A stretch of DNA of 64,000 bases from Paracamarosporium sp. OC-R06-R3 (GCA_019828545.1 JACVRA010000135.1:124001-188000); one strand, 5' to 3'; shown: positions 33,108 to 43,910, numbered from the stretch's first letter. Notes: generated by a model not told the origin, from the letters alone. Made by a program: numbers and translations.

Positions 33108-33908
33108 ATGGCATTCGCATACCCACCCCTACCCTGGCCTAAAATCGACTGTACTTTCAGCAATAGCGATGTTTTTTTCGAACAAAACGGCCCAAGCGTT
33201 GTCACGATCATGCTTTCATTTGGGATATGCACCTGCGCCATCGCTATGGAAATCATCGGCCATGCAACCCTACGCCCTAAGCCTTTGAGCCAATCATGCA
33301 GCACAAATCCTCCCACGTACAGCTCGGGTGACACCATTCAAGACGAAGACTTTGGTGGAAGTGACGATGTACGAAGTCGCCCTCCCGCGAGATCCGCCCG
33401 CGCCTGGCGTTGCGTTCTTTCTACTTCTTTCATGGTCATTCTCACTGTCGTCTTTTCTTTCAGAATACATCGTATGCGTTTATTACGAATGTTCCCAGAT
33501 TGCACTTATCACCAAAAATATTACGTTCAGCCAATTTGGGTCGGGATATTCTTTTTCAGCATTCTCCCGTTCACAATCGGCATCACCGCATGGCTTCGCT
33601 CGGCTGTAGACTTCGCGCTCTATTCTAGAGGAAAAACCGTGCCTTATCCGACGTTCTTATATCCGCTGCGAAAGGGAAGAATCGGATGGCCGCCTTTCTT
33701 GCCGTTGTATACGATTTACTTGGCTATTGCCTTTCCAATTTCCTGGACTGGTTGGGTGAAGGTGGAAGAGAACGAAAAGAATGTGAAAATGGGCAATGAA
33801 GAGCGGGAAAGACTAGTCAGTGGTGACACGATGGAAGACGTGGAGATGGAAGCTCCTCCTCCATACGAGGAGAGTACTCGTGTATGCCTGGCAGACAATT
33901 GTGTTTGA
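33108..33908 (+). CDS. Four-TM membrane protein with C-terminal PPxY motif
   Basis: Single-exon protein, 266 residues from the ATG at 33108 (315 if the in-frame ATG at 32961 is used). Hydrophobic segments: VVTIMLSFGICTCAIAMEII, CVLSTSFMVILTVVFSF, WVGIFFFSILPFTIGITAWL and PLYTIYLAIAFPISWTGWV. Between segments 1 and 2 is a polar Ser-rich loop. The C-terminal tail is charged (KVEENEKNVKMGNEERE) and carries APPPYEES, a PPxY motif of the kind bound by WW domains of Rsp5/NEDD4 ligases. I recognise no family. An Rsp5-adaptor or Rsp5-regulated membrane protein is a reasonable inference, not a demonstration. Confidence 0.72.
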   Translation: MAFAYPPLPWPKIDCTFSNSDVFFEQNGPSVVTIMLSFGICTCAIAMEIIGHATLRPKPLSQSCSTNPPTYSSGDTIQDEDFGGSDDVRSRPPARSARAWRCVLSTSFMVILTVVFSFRIHRMRLLRMFPDCTYHQKYYVQPIWVGIFFFSILPFTIGITAWLRSAVDFALYSRGKTVPYPTFLYPLRKGRIGWPPFLPLYTIYLAIAFPISWTGWVKVEENEKNVKMGNEERERLVSGDTMEDVEMEAPPPYEESTRVCLADNCV

Positions 33909-35028
33909 TAAATTAGAGCCGAATATAAGCACGATGCGTTGAACGATCGTACTGAGTGTTTTTCGATTACATACGTTCGCAAAGATGTAGAGGTACATAC
34001 AACGTATGTTGACAATAGCCAGGTATATGGGGTAAAGGAACCTGGGCAGCATTGCCTATGTTCTATACAGCTCTCGCGAGGCTAGCCAATGGGCCAATGG
34101 AGTCCAGGACGAGAGCAGGCGTTACAGCATATGCGACGCACGATGATGCTCTTGGAGATCGTCGGGCTGATAGGTCATCAGATTCTAACAGCGAATCTTC
34201 CAATGTTCAAGATGCTACTTAGTGGTCTATCATGACGCAAAGTGAACACCTAGACGCTTTGACAACGCCGCCCCGAACACACACGATTCAGCTAGTATAC
34301 ATTAGGGGATAAGCCCAATCGTAAATCGTGCATCATCCGTCATTTTCGCTCCAGGCTACCATCATAGTCACGTAACACGCCATCGCGTGCTCACGTGCAT
34401 TGCGAGGAACAAGTTTAGCGTTGCCGATCAGCTCAGCCACCAACCCAATGTCTCTTTATCTACACATCATGCACCTCTCATCCCCGCAAAACCCACTTTC
34501 CAATGACCAGATCGATAATGCGGAACCTTACTAGTGCCATCTCTGTCCGTGGTACCTGAAACGTGTCCCAGCTGTCATCTCACTGACACAAAATCTACAC
34601 GTCATGTTTTATTCTGTGGACAGGTACAACCTCCACAGCGGTAAAGGTTGGCAAGTAATGTATGATGCAAATGGCTCAGTTATACGCTTTAGACTCAATA
34701 GAACTGTCCGAAACGGGTGCAAAAGACAGGGTATATGGTAGCAGACGTTCTGTGGTATTGGTCGGCGACGCGTGTATGTCATCATGCTTGCGCTTCGCTT
34801 GTTCGCTCTGTGGTTTTCCGGTGCTAGCTAACACGATGTGTACCGACCGTGACAAAGTTGTGACGACAGCGATTGACGACAGAGATGTCATTTGGACAGA
34901 TATATAAAGCCTCTCACCATGCACGTTGACCCTGCATCACAACTCCATCTCTCAACATCACAGCTTCTAACATAAAAACACTCCTACCATAATTTCCCCT
35001 TCTTATCCTCAAATTCGACCTTATCAAT
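33909..35028. other. Intergenic: promoter of the con-10-like gene
   Basis: About 1.1 kb without a supported gene. Near its end TATATAAA lies at 34901-34908; a stress-response-type AGGGG is at 34304-34308. Confidence 0.5.
34901..34908 (+). promoter_or_regulatory. TATA box of the con-10-like gene
   Basis: TATATAAA, 121-128 bp before the start codon. A perfect TATA box fits a strongly induced stress or sporulation gene. Confidence 0.55.
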
Positions 35029-35307
35029 ATGTCTGGAAACGATAACCCTGGAAACTTCGCCAATCGTCCCAAGGAGGAGGTTCAGAACATCGCTTCCAAG
35101 GGTGGCCAGTCATCGCATTCAGGCGGTTTTGCTTCGATGGACGCTGACAAGCAGGTGAGTCTACATTCTTAATGATTAGATTCAAGAATTGACAATCTGT
35201 GACAGCGCGAGATCGCATCGCAGGGAGGAAAGGCTTCTTCTGGATCGTTTGAACCAGGTAGCGAGAAGGCAAAGGAGGCTGGCCGCAAGGGCGGACAGAG
35301 TTCTTAG
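35029..35307 (+). CDS. con-10: Con-10/KGG-repeat stress-induced small protein
   Basis: Short, hydrophilic, Gly-rich protein of the Neurospora CON-10 and bacterial GsiB-like group. Exons 35029-35154 and 35206-35307; 75 residues. It has three copies of the family repeat: PKEEVQNIASKGGQSSHSGG, DKQREIASQGGKASSG (joined across the intron) and SEKAKEAGRKGGQSS at the very end. CON-10 accumulates during conidiation and under light or desiccation stress; it is dispensable in Neurospora and its biochemistry is unclear. The upstream TATA box suits tight induction. Confidence 0.92.
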
Positions 35308-35587
35308 ATATGAATACTGACACTTTCAGTCCTTGCGACTCGAGTTGGTTCGAATTATAATGAAATGAACGTCAAAACACGATCTATAAAGCTGTCGATT
35401 TTCTTATGTGACCAATATTGATCGTGAGTGAACGGGCACTGGACCTAAATACACCTAAGCACGGTGGGATGCTCACATCCTCTTCAGGGGACCCATTCAA
35501 CTATCCATACGCTAGCTCATTCTATATTGCACCTAATCAAACCCCTCACCAACCACACCATATTGTCTCACAGTGGAAATGCACCTT

Positions 35588-36935
35588 TTATAACGTAATC
35601 TCCGGACCACCAGGTATCGTCTCAAGCCAACCATCTATAGGTTCATCCACCACAGTAGCCTTAGCGCACGTATTCGCTTTTTCAATACTCTGCGTCTCCA
35701 AAACAGGGCAATCAGTCCCGCAATACCTGTCCATCGCTCTTTGCAACGCGTCGCCCTTCCATCCAAACAAATAATCCCCATGCCAACCATAGCCGGTGTG
35801 GTCGCCCATGCTGAAGACAAAGGGCTGGCTCCCATCTGTAGGCCACATTGACGGATCGTTAAAAGCCGATGTATTCCATATTGTTTCGTATAAGACTTGA
35901 GGTAGTTTGACCGGATGTCTGGGATGAATTTGAGTTAGCTTCTTCTTCCATCATGCGCAAGGATTGTAATGTTGCTTGCGATAGAAAAACGGTTCAAGGC
36001 AAAGCCTCGTCGTTCACAGAAACAAAAAAGCAGAGAACTCACGTATCCGGACACTCCCATGTCGTCTCAAACGTCCCCTTCGACGGATATGCCACATGGC
36101 TCTTATGATCCGGACTATCAACATTCACACCATCCCAGCACGTAGGAAAGAAATTGTTCACACGTAGACCATACGGACACGGTTTGGTCGGGAAATACCT
36201 TGTGTCCCAATCGCCTCCGATCTCCGAGTTCGGCGGTGCGGGTCCCCATGGCTCGGTGAAGCAGCGGAAAGCTATGCTTTTGTATTCTTGGAGGTTGGGG
36301 CTCGGGGCGCGGTACGTTGGGTCGCCGATGAGCATGCGGAAGCCCTGGTGGGCGTGTTAGTTTTAGTAAGGTGGAGCGTCGCGTAGCATAGTTGGGGTGG
36401 GGTCGGCAAGTAAGAAAGACAGCAGACTTACGGGCTTGAATGCCGTGACTTTGGTCTTCTTGTCATATGGTGACGTATAATAGACTGTCATTCCTCCTTT
36501 CTGTCCCTCAAGCCCTAGATTTCCCATCAGCGGCACCCGATGAAAACTTCCGTTTCTCGCTTTGAAGAATAACACTGCCGTCCAGTAGTTCGAGAAGTCT
36601 TCGGTATAGGTGCAGGTTGTGCAGGTTGCTTTCTCGGAGATGTTCATAGATGGGTCCATGGTAGGTGCGAGGGCATTTCCGCCGACGAATTGATGGAGGT
36701 GAGGCGAGGGGACTATGCCAGGTGTAACAAGAATAGAAGAGCGTCAGCACCATGTTTATGGAAAGATGAGGTGTTATGAGTTTGGGACTTACGGATCGAT
36801 GCGCTGGATGTTGAGCTCAGAGCAGGAGAACCGCAGAAAGTCATTAAATGTTGGGCCACCCGGAATGGATGTGTTCTGCGCATCGATCAATATGATTAAG
36901 AAGGCCGCGAAGATGGCGCATGTTGGTATTTGCAT
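35588..36935 (-). CDS. Secreted DUF1996 protein with an irregular first splice acceptor
   Basis: Extracellular protein of the DUF1996 family, common in filamentous fungi, function unknown. Exons (minus): 36935-36793, 36717(?)-36432, 36344-36043, 35918-35588; 353 residues if the frame is restored. A signal peptide opens it (CAIFAAFLIILIDAQ). Family blocks: LRFSCSELNIQRIDP, then PSPHLHQFVGG, YWTAVLFFKARNGSF, GGMTVYYTSPYD, GFRMLIGDP, AFRCFTEPW, CWDGVNVDSPDHKSHVAYP and YGWHGDYLFGW. The last three exons join cleanly. The first intron has donor GTAAGT at 36792, but the only AG acceptor nearby (exon from 36712) is one base out of phase. In-frame joining needs the exon to start at 36717, after GG instead of AG. 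Confidence 0.8.
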
Positions 36936-37512
36936 AGTGGTTAGCTGTTTTATGAACTGGATCTGGAGACAGATGCGTCACGTTAGGAAGGGCAGCGTGT
37001 AGATATCTACGCATCATTCCATGAACCCCACATCCCATTTATGCGGGCACGGGTCGATTGAATGTATGTGGGGACGACGGGGAGGGTAGCTATAGAGTTA
37101 ATTTGCTGTTTAGCCAATGGGTGGCTTGCACCCTAACCGGCGACAGTGGTACATGAATCCAAAGCTATTGGTTAATCCTCTCGGGTGCAAAACCGGGCGA
37201 GTGACAACGTAACACTGACTGCTATGATTCCAAGTTGTCGCTATCTGTTTTGCGCGATATAATAGCACGGAAATGATTTTCTACACAAAGAGAATCTACA
37301 TGACTGTTCGTAAACAGGGTAAGATACATATAAGACACGCAAGATTGAAGAGGTCATCACTAAAACAATGCAGGATATCGATACGGAATAGTGTATACAA
37401 ATAGGTATTCAATTCAATGTTCAAACAAGACCCACACGAGCCAGAGAAGAGAAAATACTCGGGTGGTCAACACCCGTGAAATACTCATCGAAGAGAAGAA
37501 GAAAATAGCTAC
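36936..37512. other. Intergenic: DUF1996 promoter, AA11-like 3' side
   Basis: About 580 bases. Nothing recognised beyond likely promoter and 3' UTR sequence. Confidence 0.5.
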
Positions 37513-38595
37513 TTAGCTGCAGTCGGGTGCCGCAAGCTTGTATTCACCGTCGCCTTCAACAACATCTGGACCAGGATCCGGAAATTCCAGCTCAAACGGA
37601 TTGCCCTTGGAGTGGCATGAAGCGCCCGGGAAGTCAATACTGAGGAGCATGTCGGGACGATTGTTCCATGCAACCGTCTCGGCGCGTCGCATAGGTACGT
37701 TGAGCTTTTTGGCGTTCTGTAGATGGCGTTTGTGCAGTTCAAGGACCTGGCGCTCGACAAGATGGCGTTTGGTGGCCGGCGACTTGCATTCGTAGCAGCT
37801 GCAAGCCGAGGACCAAGTCTGGTAGGGGCAAGAGCAAGTGCAACCTTTTAGAATATATTGCGCGGAGCCTGTGGGTTGGCTGGACGAAGTCTGTGTCCGA
37901 GTAGGTTGTTGTGGGGCTTGAGAAGACTGGTCTTTCGGTGGCTGCGATGACGATGCGTCGGACTGCTGTGGCGCTACGGAAGAAGTTGGAGACGGCTTCG
38001 GAGCAGCGCTGCTAGAAGATAGTGGATAGCCAGGATTTTGGGGCTCGTCGGGTCCTGAGATAGTAACAACTGCGCAGTTCATGTTGAATTCCTTCTCACG
38101 GTTGACCCACGTCCAGGCAAAGATTGTCCGTTCGCCGCTTGGTAGATCTGCCGGAACTGTGAAATCGAATGATTGAGTGGAAGGATCGGTGCTGCCCTCA
38201 CGATGTGGGCAGTTGCCATTGAACGTAGTCGCAGTTTTAAACGTTTTACCTTTGTCGGTGGAAAAACCAACACTGCAAGAGCCGCCGTAATGAGTTCCAC
38301 CTTTTACCTCTGTAATTGACGACCCGGATAGCGTGAAGTTGACTTTCTGGCCCGGCGTCCAGGTGACGACTGGTTTGCCTTCATCTGTGTCTACAAGATC
38401 CAGATGACCTTTGCATGGACCTGGTACCTCGCGACCACAACAGCCGTAGTTGTAATTGAGATAAGGGTCAGAACCACCTTGCGTGAACGGATTGTTTTCG
38501 CCTTTCAATGTAGGGGGATAGTGGAGATGCATATGTCCAACAGTAAGCTGGGCAATGCATGCCAATGTAAGCAACGAAAGTGTGTTGGTGTACAT
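37513..38595 (-). CDS. AA11-like (LPMO-like) secreted protein with Ser/Pro linker and Cys-rich tail
   Basis: Secreted protein related to AA11 copper monooxygenases acting on chitin. One exon, 360 residues from the ATG at 38595. The signal peptide ends before His21 (mature start HMHLHYPP), giving the N-terminal His of a histidine brace; the second is His102 in GGTHYGGSCSVGF. The fold's end, IFAWTWVNREKEFNMNCAV, aligns with the AA11 block WxN-x-EMYMNCA, but the axial Tyr position is Asn171. Six Cys (52, 53, 61, 107, 129, 174) fit the family disulfides. A Ser/Pro/Gln linker (about 190-285) leads to a small Cys cluster (KGCTCSCPYQTW, CSCYEC) and a charged C-terminus of about 70 residues. Activity is not certain. 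Confidence 0.82.
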   Translation of the reverse strand: MYTNTLSLLTLACIAQLTVGHMHLHYPPTLKGENNPFTQGGSDPYLNYNYGCCGREVPGPCKGHLDLVDTDEGKPVVTWTPGQKVNFTLSGSSITEVKGGTHYGGSCSVGFSTDKGKTFKTATTFNGNCPHREGSTDPSTQSFDFTVPADLPSGERTIFAWTWVNREKEFNMNCAVVTISGPDEPQNPGYPLSSSSAAPKPSPTSSVAPQQSDASSSQPPKDQSSQAPQQPTRTQTSSSQPTGSAQYILKGCTCSCPYQTWSSACSCYECKSPATKRHLVERQVLELHKRHLQNAKKLNVPMRRAETVAWNNRPDMLLSIDFPGASCHSKGNPFELEFPDPGPDVVEGDGEYKLAAPDCS

Positions 38596-40153
38596 GTTTG
38601 TAGAGTGTTCGAACTTCAAGTCGTATTGGAAGCTAAGAGGTAGCTTGTTGAGTGAGAAAGAGAGAACAAAGCCCTTTAAGAGACACGATAAAACTTCTGG
38701 TGAAGCGGTTGCGTTGTGCAAGCAAGACTGCACAAGTCGCCACCCTAGTCAGTTGACAATGCGCTGTTTAACGATGTGAGAAAGGCAACGTGCGATAAGT
38801 TCGATAATTTGCAACACAAAGAAGAGAAACGACCCTGCGTTCCAGAAAAGAAGATTTACAAGGGAGTGAATGTCGTTCAAGGAAAAGAGTGTCTTGCAGG
38901 ACGCCGCGCCTATCTTCACGGGGGCTTTTCACTTTTTAATCACTGCGGCGTACCCAGATCTCAAGGCGCATCTTGCACGTTGACTTGCCATAAGATTTGG
39001 TCACCGTCTCAGCCGTTGTACTACCTACAAGCTGCTGAATAGAGCGCTGAAGTGGATCTCGAGATGGCCCCTAGCATCTCCACAGCCAATGTGTGTGTGA
39101 GAGCAGTCATCGGTCGAACTGGAGGGTGGGACCAGGTGCGTGTCTCTGAATAAAAGAGACTGGGCGTTTACGGCCAGTCGCCATGTCCGAAGAGAGACCG
39201 TGTTGGTTGGCTGGTGATGGTGTTCCGTTTGCGTTTGGTTGTGGTCTCTCCCGGCGACGTTTCACGCTTACCGCTTCCGTACCTAGTGGCGGCGCTTCTT
39301 CGAGTGCGAGGGCGATGGAGAGAACCCCATTCGCCTTAATCCTCTGCAAGAAGTCACTTTGCAGACAAGGAAACGGCGAATTCATGAGACGCCCTTGCTG
39401 GCAACCACTGCAAGTGATTCAACCATGTAAGGTGATCTCAAACGCCGCGCGCTGAGAGTAGGCTATTTACTAGGACTGCCCCCGTCGAAATTTTGAATAA
39501 TATCCCAAGCCAGTATCTAAATTGACTTAAATAGAAGACGGATTCGGCTCTCTGTCTAACACACTAATGCTAGTCTAGGAGATGTGGAACGCGTATCCTG
39601 ATCACACGGCAATATAGCTCACGAGCAAGTCCCGTGGAAGCTCCTCCTGCTCCTGGAATGTACTCTTGTCGAAACTGATACAGGCTGCAAGACTGTCTCG
39701 AGTGGCGGCTGTAAGCGGCGCAGTCAGTTCAGGTACTCGGTACCGACCATTGCACGAGACACGGTCACGCTGTACCCTCTATCCCGTTCAGACAACGCAA
39801 TCCGTCAGGAGGTTGCGTAGTGAAACCAATGACTCAATGTCATGACATGTTATTTGGACCTCGACTGAACGACGTGAGAATCCTGCGGAAGAGATAGTTC
39901 TTAATAGTTTATTTCTTAGAACTACAGCGTGATTCGTCTTTTGAATGAGCAACCCTACCGCCTCCCTCATCTTTTGTCTCTGCGTAATCTCACCATGCTT
40001 TTTTTCACGTTAATATGGTCTCGTGGCTGTTTGAGGGCAAGTCACAAAATGACCATTGCAGTCATGCCTGGCGATGAGCATTGATGAAGTATCAAAAACC
40101 GGAAGCGCGGAAAAATACGACTGTTGTTATGTACTAAGTGTCGATTTCGTTTC
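38596..40153. other. Intergenic, about 1.6 kb
   Basis: Promoter of the AA11-like gene and 3' side of leu2. A 90-codon plus-strand frame at 39183-39455 and its mirror on the minus strand have no domain. I see no gene. Confidence 0.5.
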
Positions 40154-41556
40154 TTACTTTTTGAGCAGAGACTCCAGCTCCGCTGCAACGGCATCGCCAA
40201 CCTCGGACGTTTTCGATGAGCCGCCGATGTCACCTGTCCGAATGCCCTTGTCAATGACTGTCTTTACAGCTTCGTCGATCTGTTGTGCAATCTCAGGACG
40301 GCACAGCGAATACTTGAACATCATGCTGATGGAGAGAATTGTTGCGACGGGGTTGCAGATGCCCTTTCCTGCAATATCGGGTGCAGATCCTGCCCAACGT
40401 TAGTGCATGCAACATTCAATGTAACTGCATGAACCAGACGTACCGTGAATAGGCTCGTAGATACCGTTGATGCGCGTCTTTCCATCCGGAATGCCACCCA
40501 AACTAGCGCTAGGAAGCAGACCCAAACTACCCGGAATAACACTCGCCTCATCGCTAATGATGTCGCCGAACAAGTTGCTGGTGACGATCACACCGTTTAG
40601 CGATCGGGGGTTCTTGATCATAAGCATTGCAGCCGAGTCGATAAGGTGGGTGCCCGATTGCAGATGTGGGTACTCGTCCTTCATGATGCGCTCAAACGTC
40701 TTCCTCCATAGCCGCGACGTTGCCAGTACGTTCGCTTTATCTAAACTCCACACAGGCACCGGCGGGTTCTCCACGCTCGCAAGGTTGCCTGCTAACCGTA
40801 CCACGCGCTCAATCTCTTCCACGCTGTAGGGTTCCGTGTCCATTGCTTTGCCGTCACCCTCATCCTCTTTCCGGTCACCAAAGTATATGCCGCCTGTGAG
40901 TTCCCGGATGATGTTGAAGTTTGTACCGCGTGCGATGTCAGCCTTGAGCGGCGACGCGTCAACAAGCGAATCGGAGGCGAAGAAGCAAGGCCGCAGGTTA
41001 CCGAAGGTGCCTAGTTCCTTGCGGAGTTTGAGAATACCCTGTTCTGGGCGGACCTTGCCGGTTCCCCATTTCTGCGAGTGTCAGCGCTTGCATGTCACGA
41101 TATAGAGACGCGGGAGGCTTACGGGACCTCCGACGGCTCCGAGAATGATAGCGTCTGCGGACTTGCAAGCTGCTAGAGCTTCATCGGTCAGAGGGTTGTT
41201 GTGCACATCTATCGAGCACTACTGATGTTAGATGATGGAAGGACAGAGGTCTGGTGCACGTACACCCCCGAAAAGATGCTCATGGAAGTTGAACTTGATG
41301 TCGGTAGTCTTTTCTACTACTCTGAGAACCTGGAACGGTCAGTTTTTTGTATGCGTGTACCACATTGGCTTGGAATCTACCTTAATGGCCTCTGCTACGA
41401 TCTAGAAGCTATGCGTGAGCTCTCTCTCCTGGTCAAAACATCATAGATTCCTCACCTCCGGGCCTACACCGTCTCCTGCGGCAGGGGTCAGCAATTGCAC
41501 TTCCGAAAGTAATGATGGAGCTTACCAGCGAGGACAACAATGTTGAAGGTAGACAT
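40154..41556 (-). CDS. leu2: 3-isopropylmalate dehydrogenase
   Basis: Third step of leucine synthesis: NAD-dependent oxidative decarboxylation of 3-isopropylmalate. Seven exons (minus): 41556-41526, 41475-41456, 41401-41381, 41329-41264, 41218-41123, 41071-40444, 40389-40154; 365 residues, the normal length. The first three exons are 31, 20 and 21 bp and encode [20 protein letters not shown] onward. Family blocks: LGAVGGPKWGT, the catalytic [12 protein letters not shown], substrate Tyr and Lys regions, [13 protein letters not shown] and [15 protein letters not shown]. No mitochondrial presequence is seen, so the enzyme is cytosolic as in yeast. In fungi this gene is under Leu3 control; I saw no clear Leu3 site. 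Confidence 0.96.
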
Positions 41557-41992
41557 TTTGTGGTATGATGCAGAGTAAGAGGACTGTCGCAGCATTCAAA
41601 AACATTTCTCGGGCCTGCCCGTGCTTACCCCACGTACCCCGCTGCAGGCCGCGGCTTCCGGTATCGGCGCCCATCTCTGCATCCGTGAACCGAAGATCGA
41701 TCGACGCTGCCGAGCGATGTCGCTCCGAGTCCGAGCTTCCCTACTTGCTGGGTGGCTGAGTGCTATCGATATGCTATTGAATTGTAGGTACTGCAAGACT
41801 GCCTGAGAAAGCCCGATCTCGGTTGGTTGCTCTTACCGTCTTTGCGCTTTGACCCGGACTTCGAAACTGTACCTGAAGCCATGTATACGCCTGGAAATGT
41901 GCTGCAAGTCTCCGATGGCCGCATATTGCCAATACATTTGATGAGAAGAGCAGACAAGTCTCTTCCAAGGTTCGTGAATGTCATGCAATTAT
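41557..41992. other. Intergenic: leu2 promoter, UCH 3' side
   Basis: About 440 bases; no gene recognised. Confidence 0.5.
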
Positions 41993-42721
41993 TTACTCCA
42001 AACTCTCCGCAAGTGCTATGGCAGAGAATCTCAAATCTCCACCTTTCTCCGTCTCAATCCTCATCAACCTCCCAAGACCTTTTTCCAGTGCTGCTGGACT
42101 TAGGACATCCTCATCATCCTTCAGCGCCCCACGATCCAGCGGCCCCTTCCGCGAACCCTCCAGCTCCCAAAGATGTCCATCTCGTCCCTTAACGAACGTA
42201 ACAAAGTGCTGCCCAGTATGCTTATCCGACTCTGGCGTCGGGGCCTCAGTATCACCCAGCTTCACCGCGTCCGCATGTGCCTTCTCGAACGCATCCGAGT
42301 CCTCTAGCACCTTCGCCCGCTCCACCATCGCCTTTGGCAGCGCAGCTTTGCGTATCTGATCTAGGGTGGAACCAGGCTGGATACGCTTGGATGCATCGCT
42401 GTTCAGCAGCGCGTGCACAAGGCCAATGGAGCCGCATGCGTTTCCAATGGTTTGCTTGAACCAGATAACAGGCTCTTCCTCACCCTTGCCCGTGTATTCC
42501 AGCTTGTCCTTGTCTTCTGCCGTGCGCGCTTCGTGCCAAGTTGGTGTGAGAGGGATGATGACGAGAAGTGCGAGGGCGGGCCGCGGTATGAAGGCGAGGA
42601 GGTCAGGGTCGTCGAGTGAGTAAATGTCGTGGAAAGAGAGGGATCTTTCGAGGCCGAGTGCGTAAGCGAGGTGATTCATCACCTGTGGATTGTTTTCGAG
42701 AACTGCAAAGAGCTTTGTCAT
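41993..42721 (-). CDS. Ubiquitin C-terminal hydrolase (UCH, peptidase C12)
   Basis: Small deubiquitinating cysteine protease related to yeast Yuh1 and human UCH-L1/L3, which trims ubiquitin or Rub1 precursors and adducts. One exon, 242 residues. Catalytic parts: oxyanion Gln90 and nucleophile Cys96 in WFKQTIGNACGSIGLVHAL, and His172 in TGQHFVTFV. In the third block, LWELEGSRKGPLDRG, the triad Asp of the usual ELDG is Glu188. The crossover loop (about 160-169, EAPTPESDK) is normal in length. It shares a divergent promoter with the cupin gene. Confidence 0.94.
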   Translation of the reverse strand: MTKLFAVLENNPQVMNHLAYALGLERSLSFHDIYSLDDPDLLAFIPRPALALLVIIPLTPTWHEARTAEDKDKLEYTGKGEEEPVIWFKQTIGNACGSIGLVHALLNSDASKRIQPGSTLDQIRKAALPKAMVERAKVLEDSDAFEKAHADAVKLGDTEAPTPESDKHTGQHFVTFVKGRDGHLWELEGSRKGPLDRGALKDDEDVLSPAALEKGLGRLMRIETEKGGDLRFSAIALAESLE

Positions 42722-43319
42722 GGTTGCCGGCTAATCAGGAACTGTGTGCGCAAAGGGCTGCGGGTGCTGTTGTGTCCTGCGTAAGTAGTGGGTTTAGTAG
42801 CGATCAAAGAACGACAGGCACCAGCGTGACGCGTCGTTGTACTACGTATGATCCTCTCAGGCGAGGTTCATGCAGCTGTGTCAAATGCAGGCTGCAGGGC
42901 GCGTGGAGGATGAGTAGGAAGAGGACGGGCCGTTCCTGGCACCAATGTAGCTTTCCCCGCACTAGCCGCGGGGTATTCGCTCACCTTCTGCAAGCTTCAC
43001 AAGCTCCTGCACAGAGCCCAACGATTGGATACTAGAGTACTAGTTGAGTCACTACAGAGACCATGATATACGGCGTGCTCCTCTCATTTGTCTTCCATAT
43101 CAGACGTTAGTATGACAGCAGTGCTAGCTCGTCCGCTGGACAGCTCCCTTGCAGCTTTATCGGCTCTCCGCAGTAGTACAAGCCGCCATAAATCAGCTCA
43201 TCCTTCGCGTCTAAAACATCGTCTTTCACCTCTGGTTCTCTGTACTGCCACTCGTGTACACTTCTTCCTGTTGCAGCTTTAGCACCGGTTAATCGATTGA
43301 GTTTCCCATCATTACCACT
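42722..43319. promoter_or_regulatory. Divergent promoter between UCH and cupin genes
   Basis: About 600 bases between outward-facing starts. No TATA box stands out. Confidence 0.45.
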
Positions 43320-43910
43320 ATGGACGACGAAGCCCGACAGGCCCTCGCCAACATGGCCATGCCTCGACGACCCATCAATTTTGTTCCGGCAAAATCGGGA
43401 GAAATCCTGAAACTGGGTCACATAACCTGTAGGGTAATGGAAGACGGCTCGCGGACAGGTAAGACGTTGTTCTTCCTTGGGCTATTCCTATGCTTTCCAA
43501 TCTCTCTCTAACCAACGGAACAAGACAACCGCATCGGTAGTGCCGAATTCACCGTCCCGGCAGGAACCGCTGGCCCTCCTGCACACTGGCATGAAATGCA
43601 CGACGAGACTTTTCTGGTCACCCAGGGCACCATCCGCTTCCACGCGCCCGACAACACCATTGTAGATGCCAAAGCAGGTGATTACGTGACGGTTCCTATC
43701 CGCGCACCGCACACCTTCTCGAATCCGTTCGACGTTGAGGCCAAGTTCTTCAACACGTTTACGCCTGCGTTTTACATTGATTACTTTAAGATTCTGGCGG
43801 AGGTAAGCAAGAGTGATGAAAAGATGAGCAAGGAAAAGAACTTGGAGGTCATGGCAAGATTTGCAACTATGCCAGCTAAGCCGATGCTGGAGGAAATGGC
43901 AAAGAAATAA
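43320..43910 (+). CDS. Single-domain cupin protein
   Basis: Small metal-binding beta-barrel protein of the cupin 2 / quercetin-dioxygenase-like group. Exons 43320-43458 and 43525-43910; 174 residues. The first cupin motif is AHWHEMHDETFLVTQG, with the two His of the HxH pair replaced by the looser HWHEMHDE arrangement that still offers His, His and Glu ligands. The second motif has VPIRAPHTFSNPFD with the third His. The C-terminal 55 residues form a helical tail (AEVSKSDEKMSKEKNLEVM). The substrate is unknown; oxygenase, isomerase and storage roles all occur in the family. Confidence 0.88.

Noticed and set aside
35340..35360. TTGGTTCGAATT resembling a tRNA T-loop
   Set aside because: No matching acceptor stem or anticodon arm around it.
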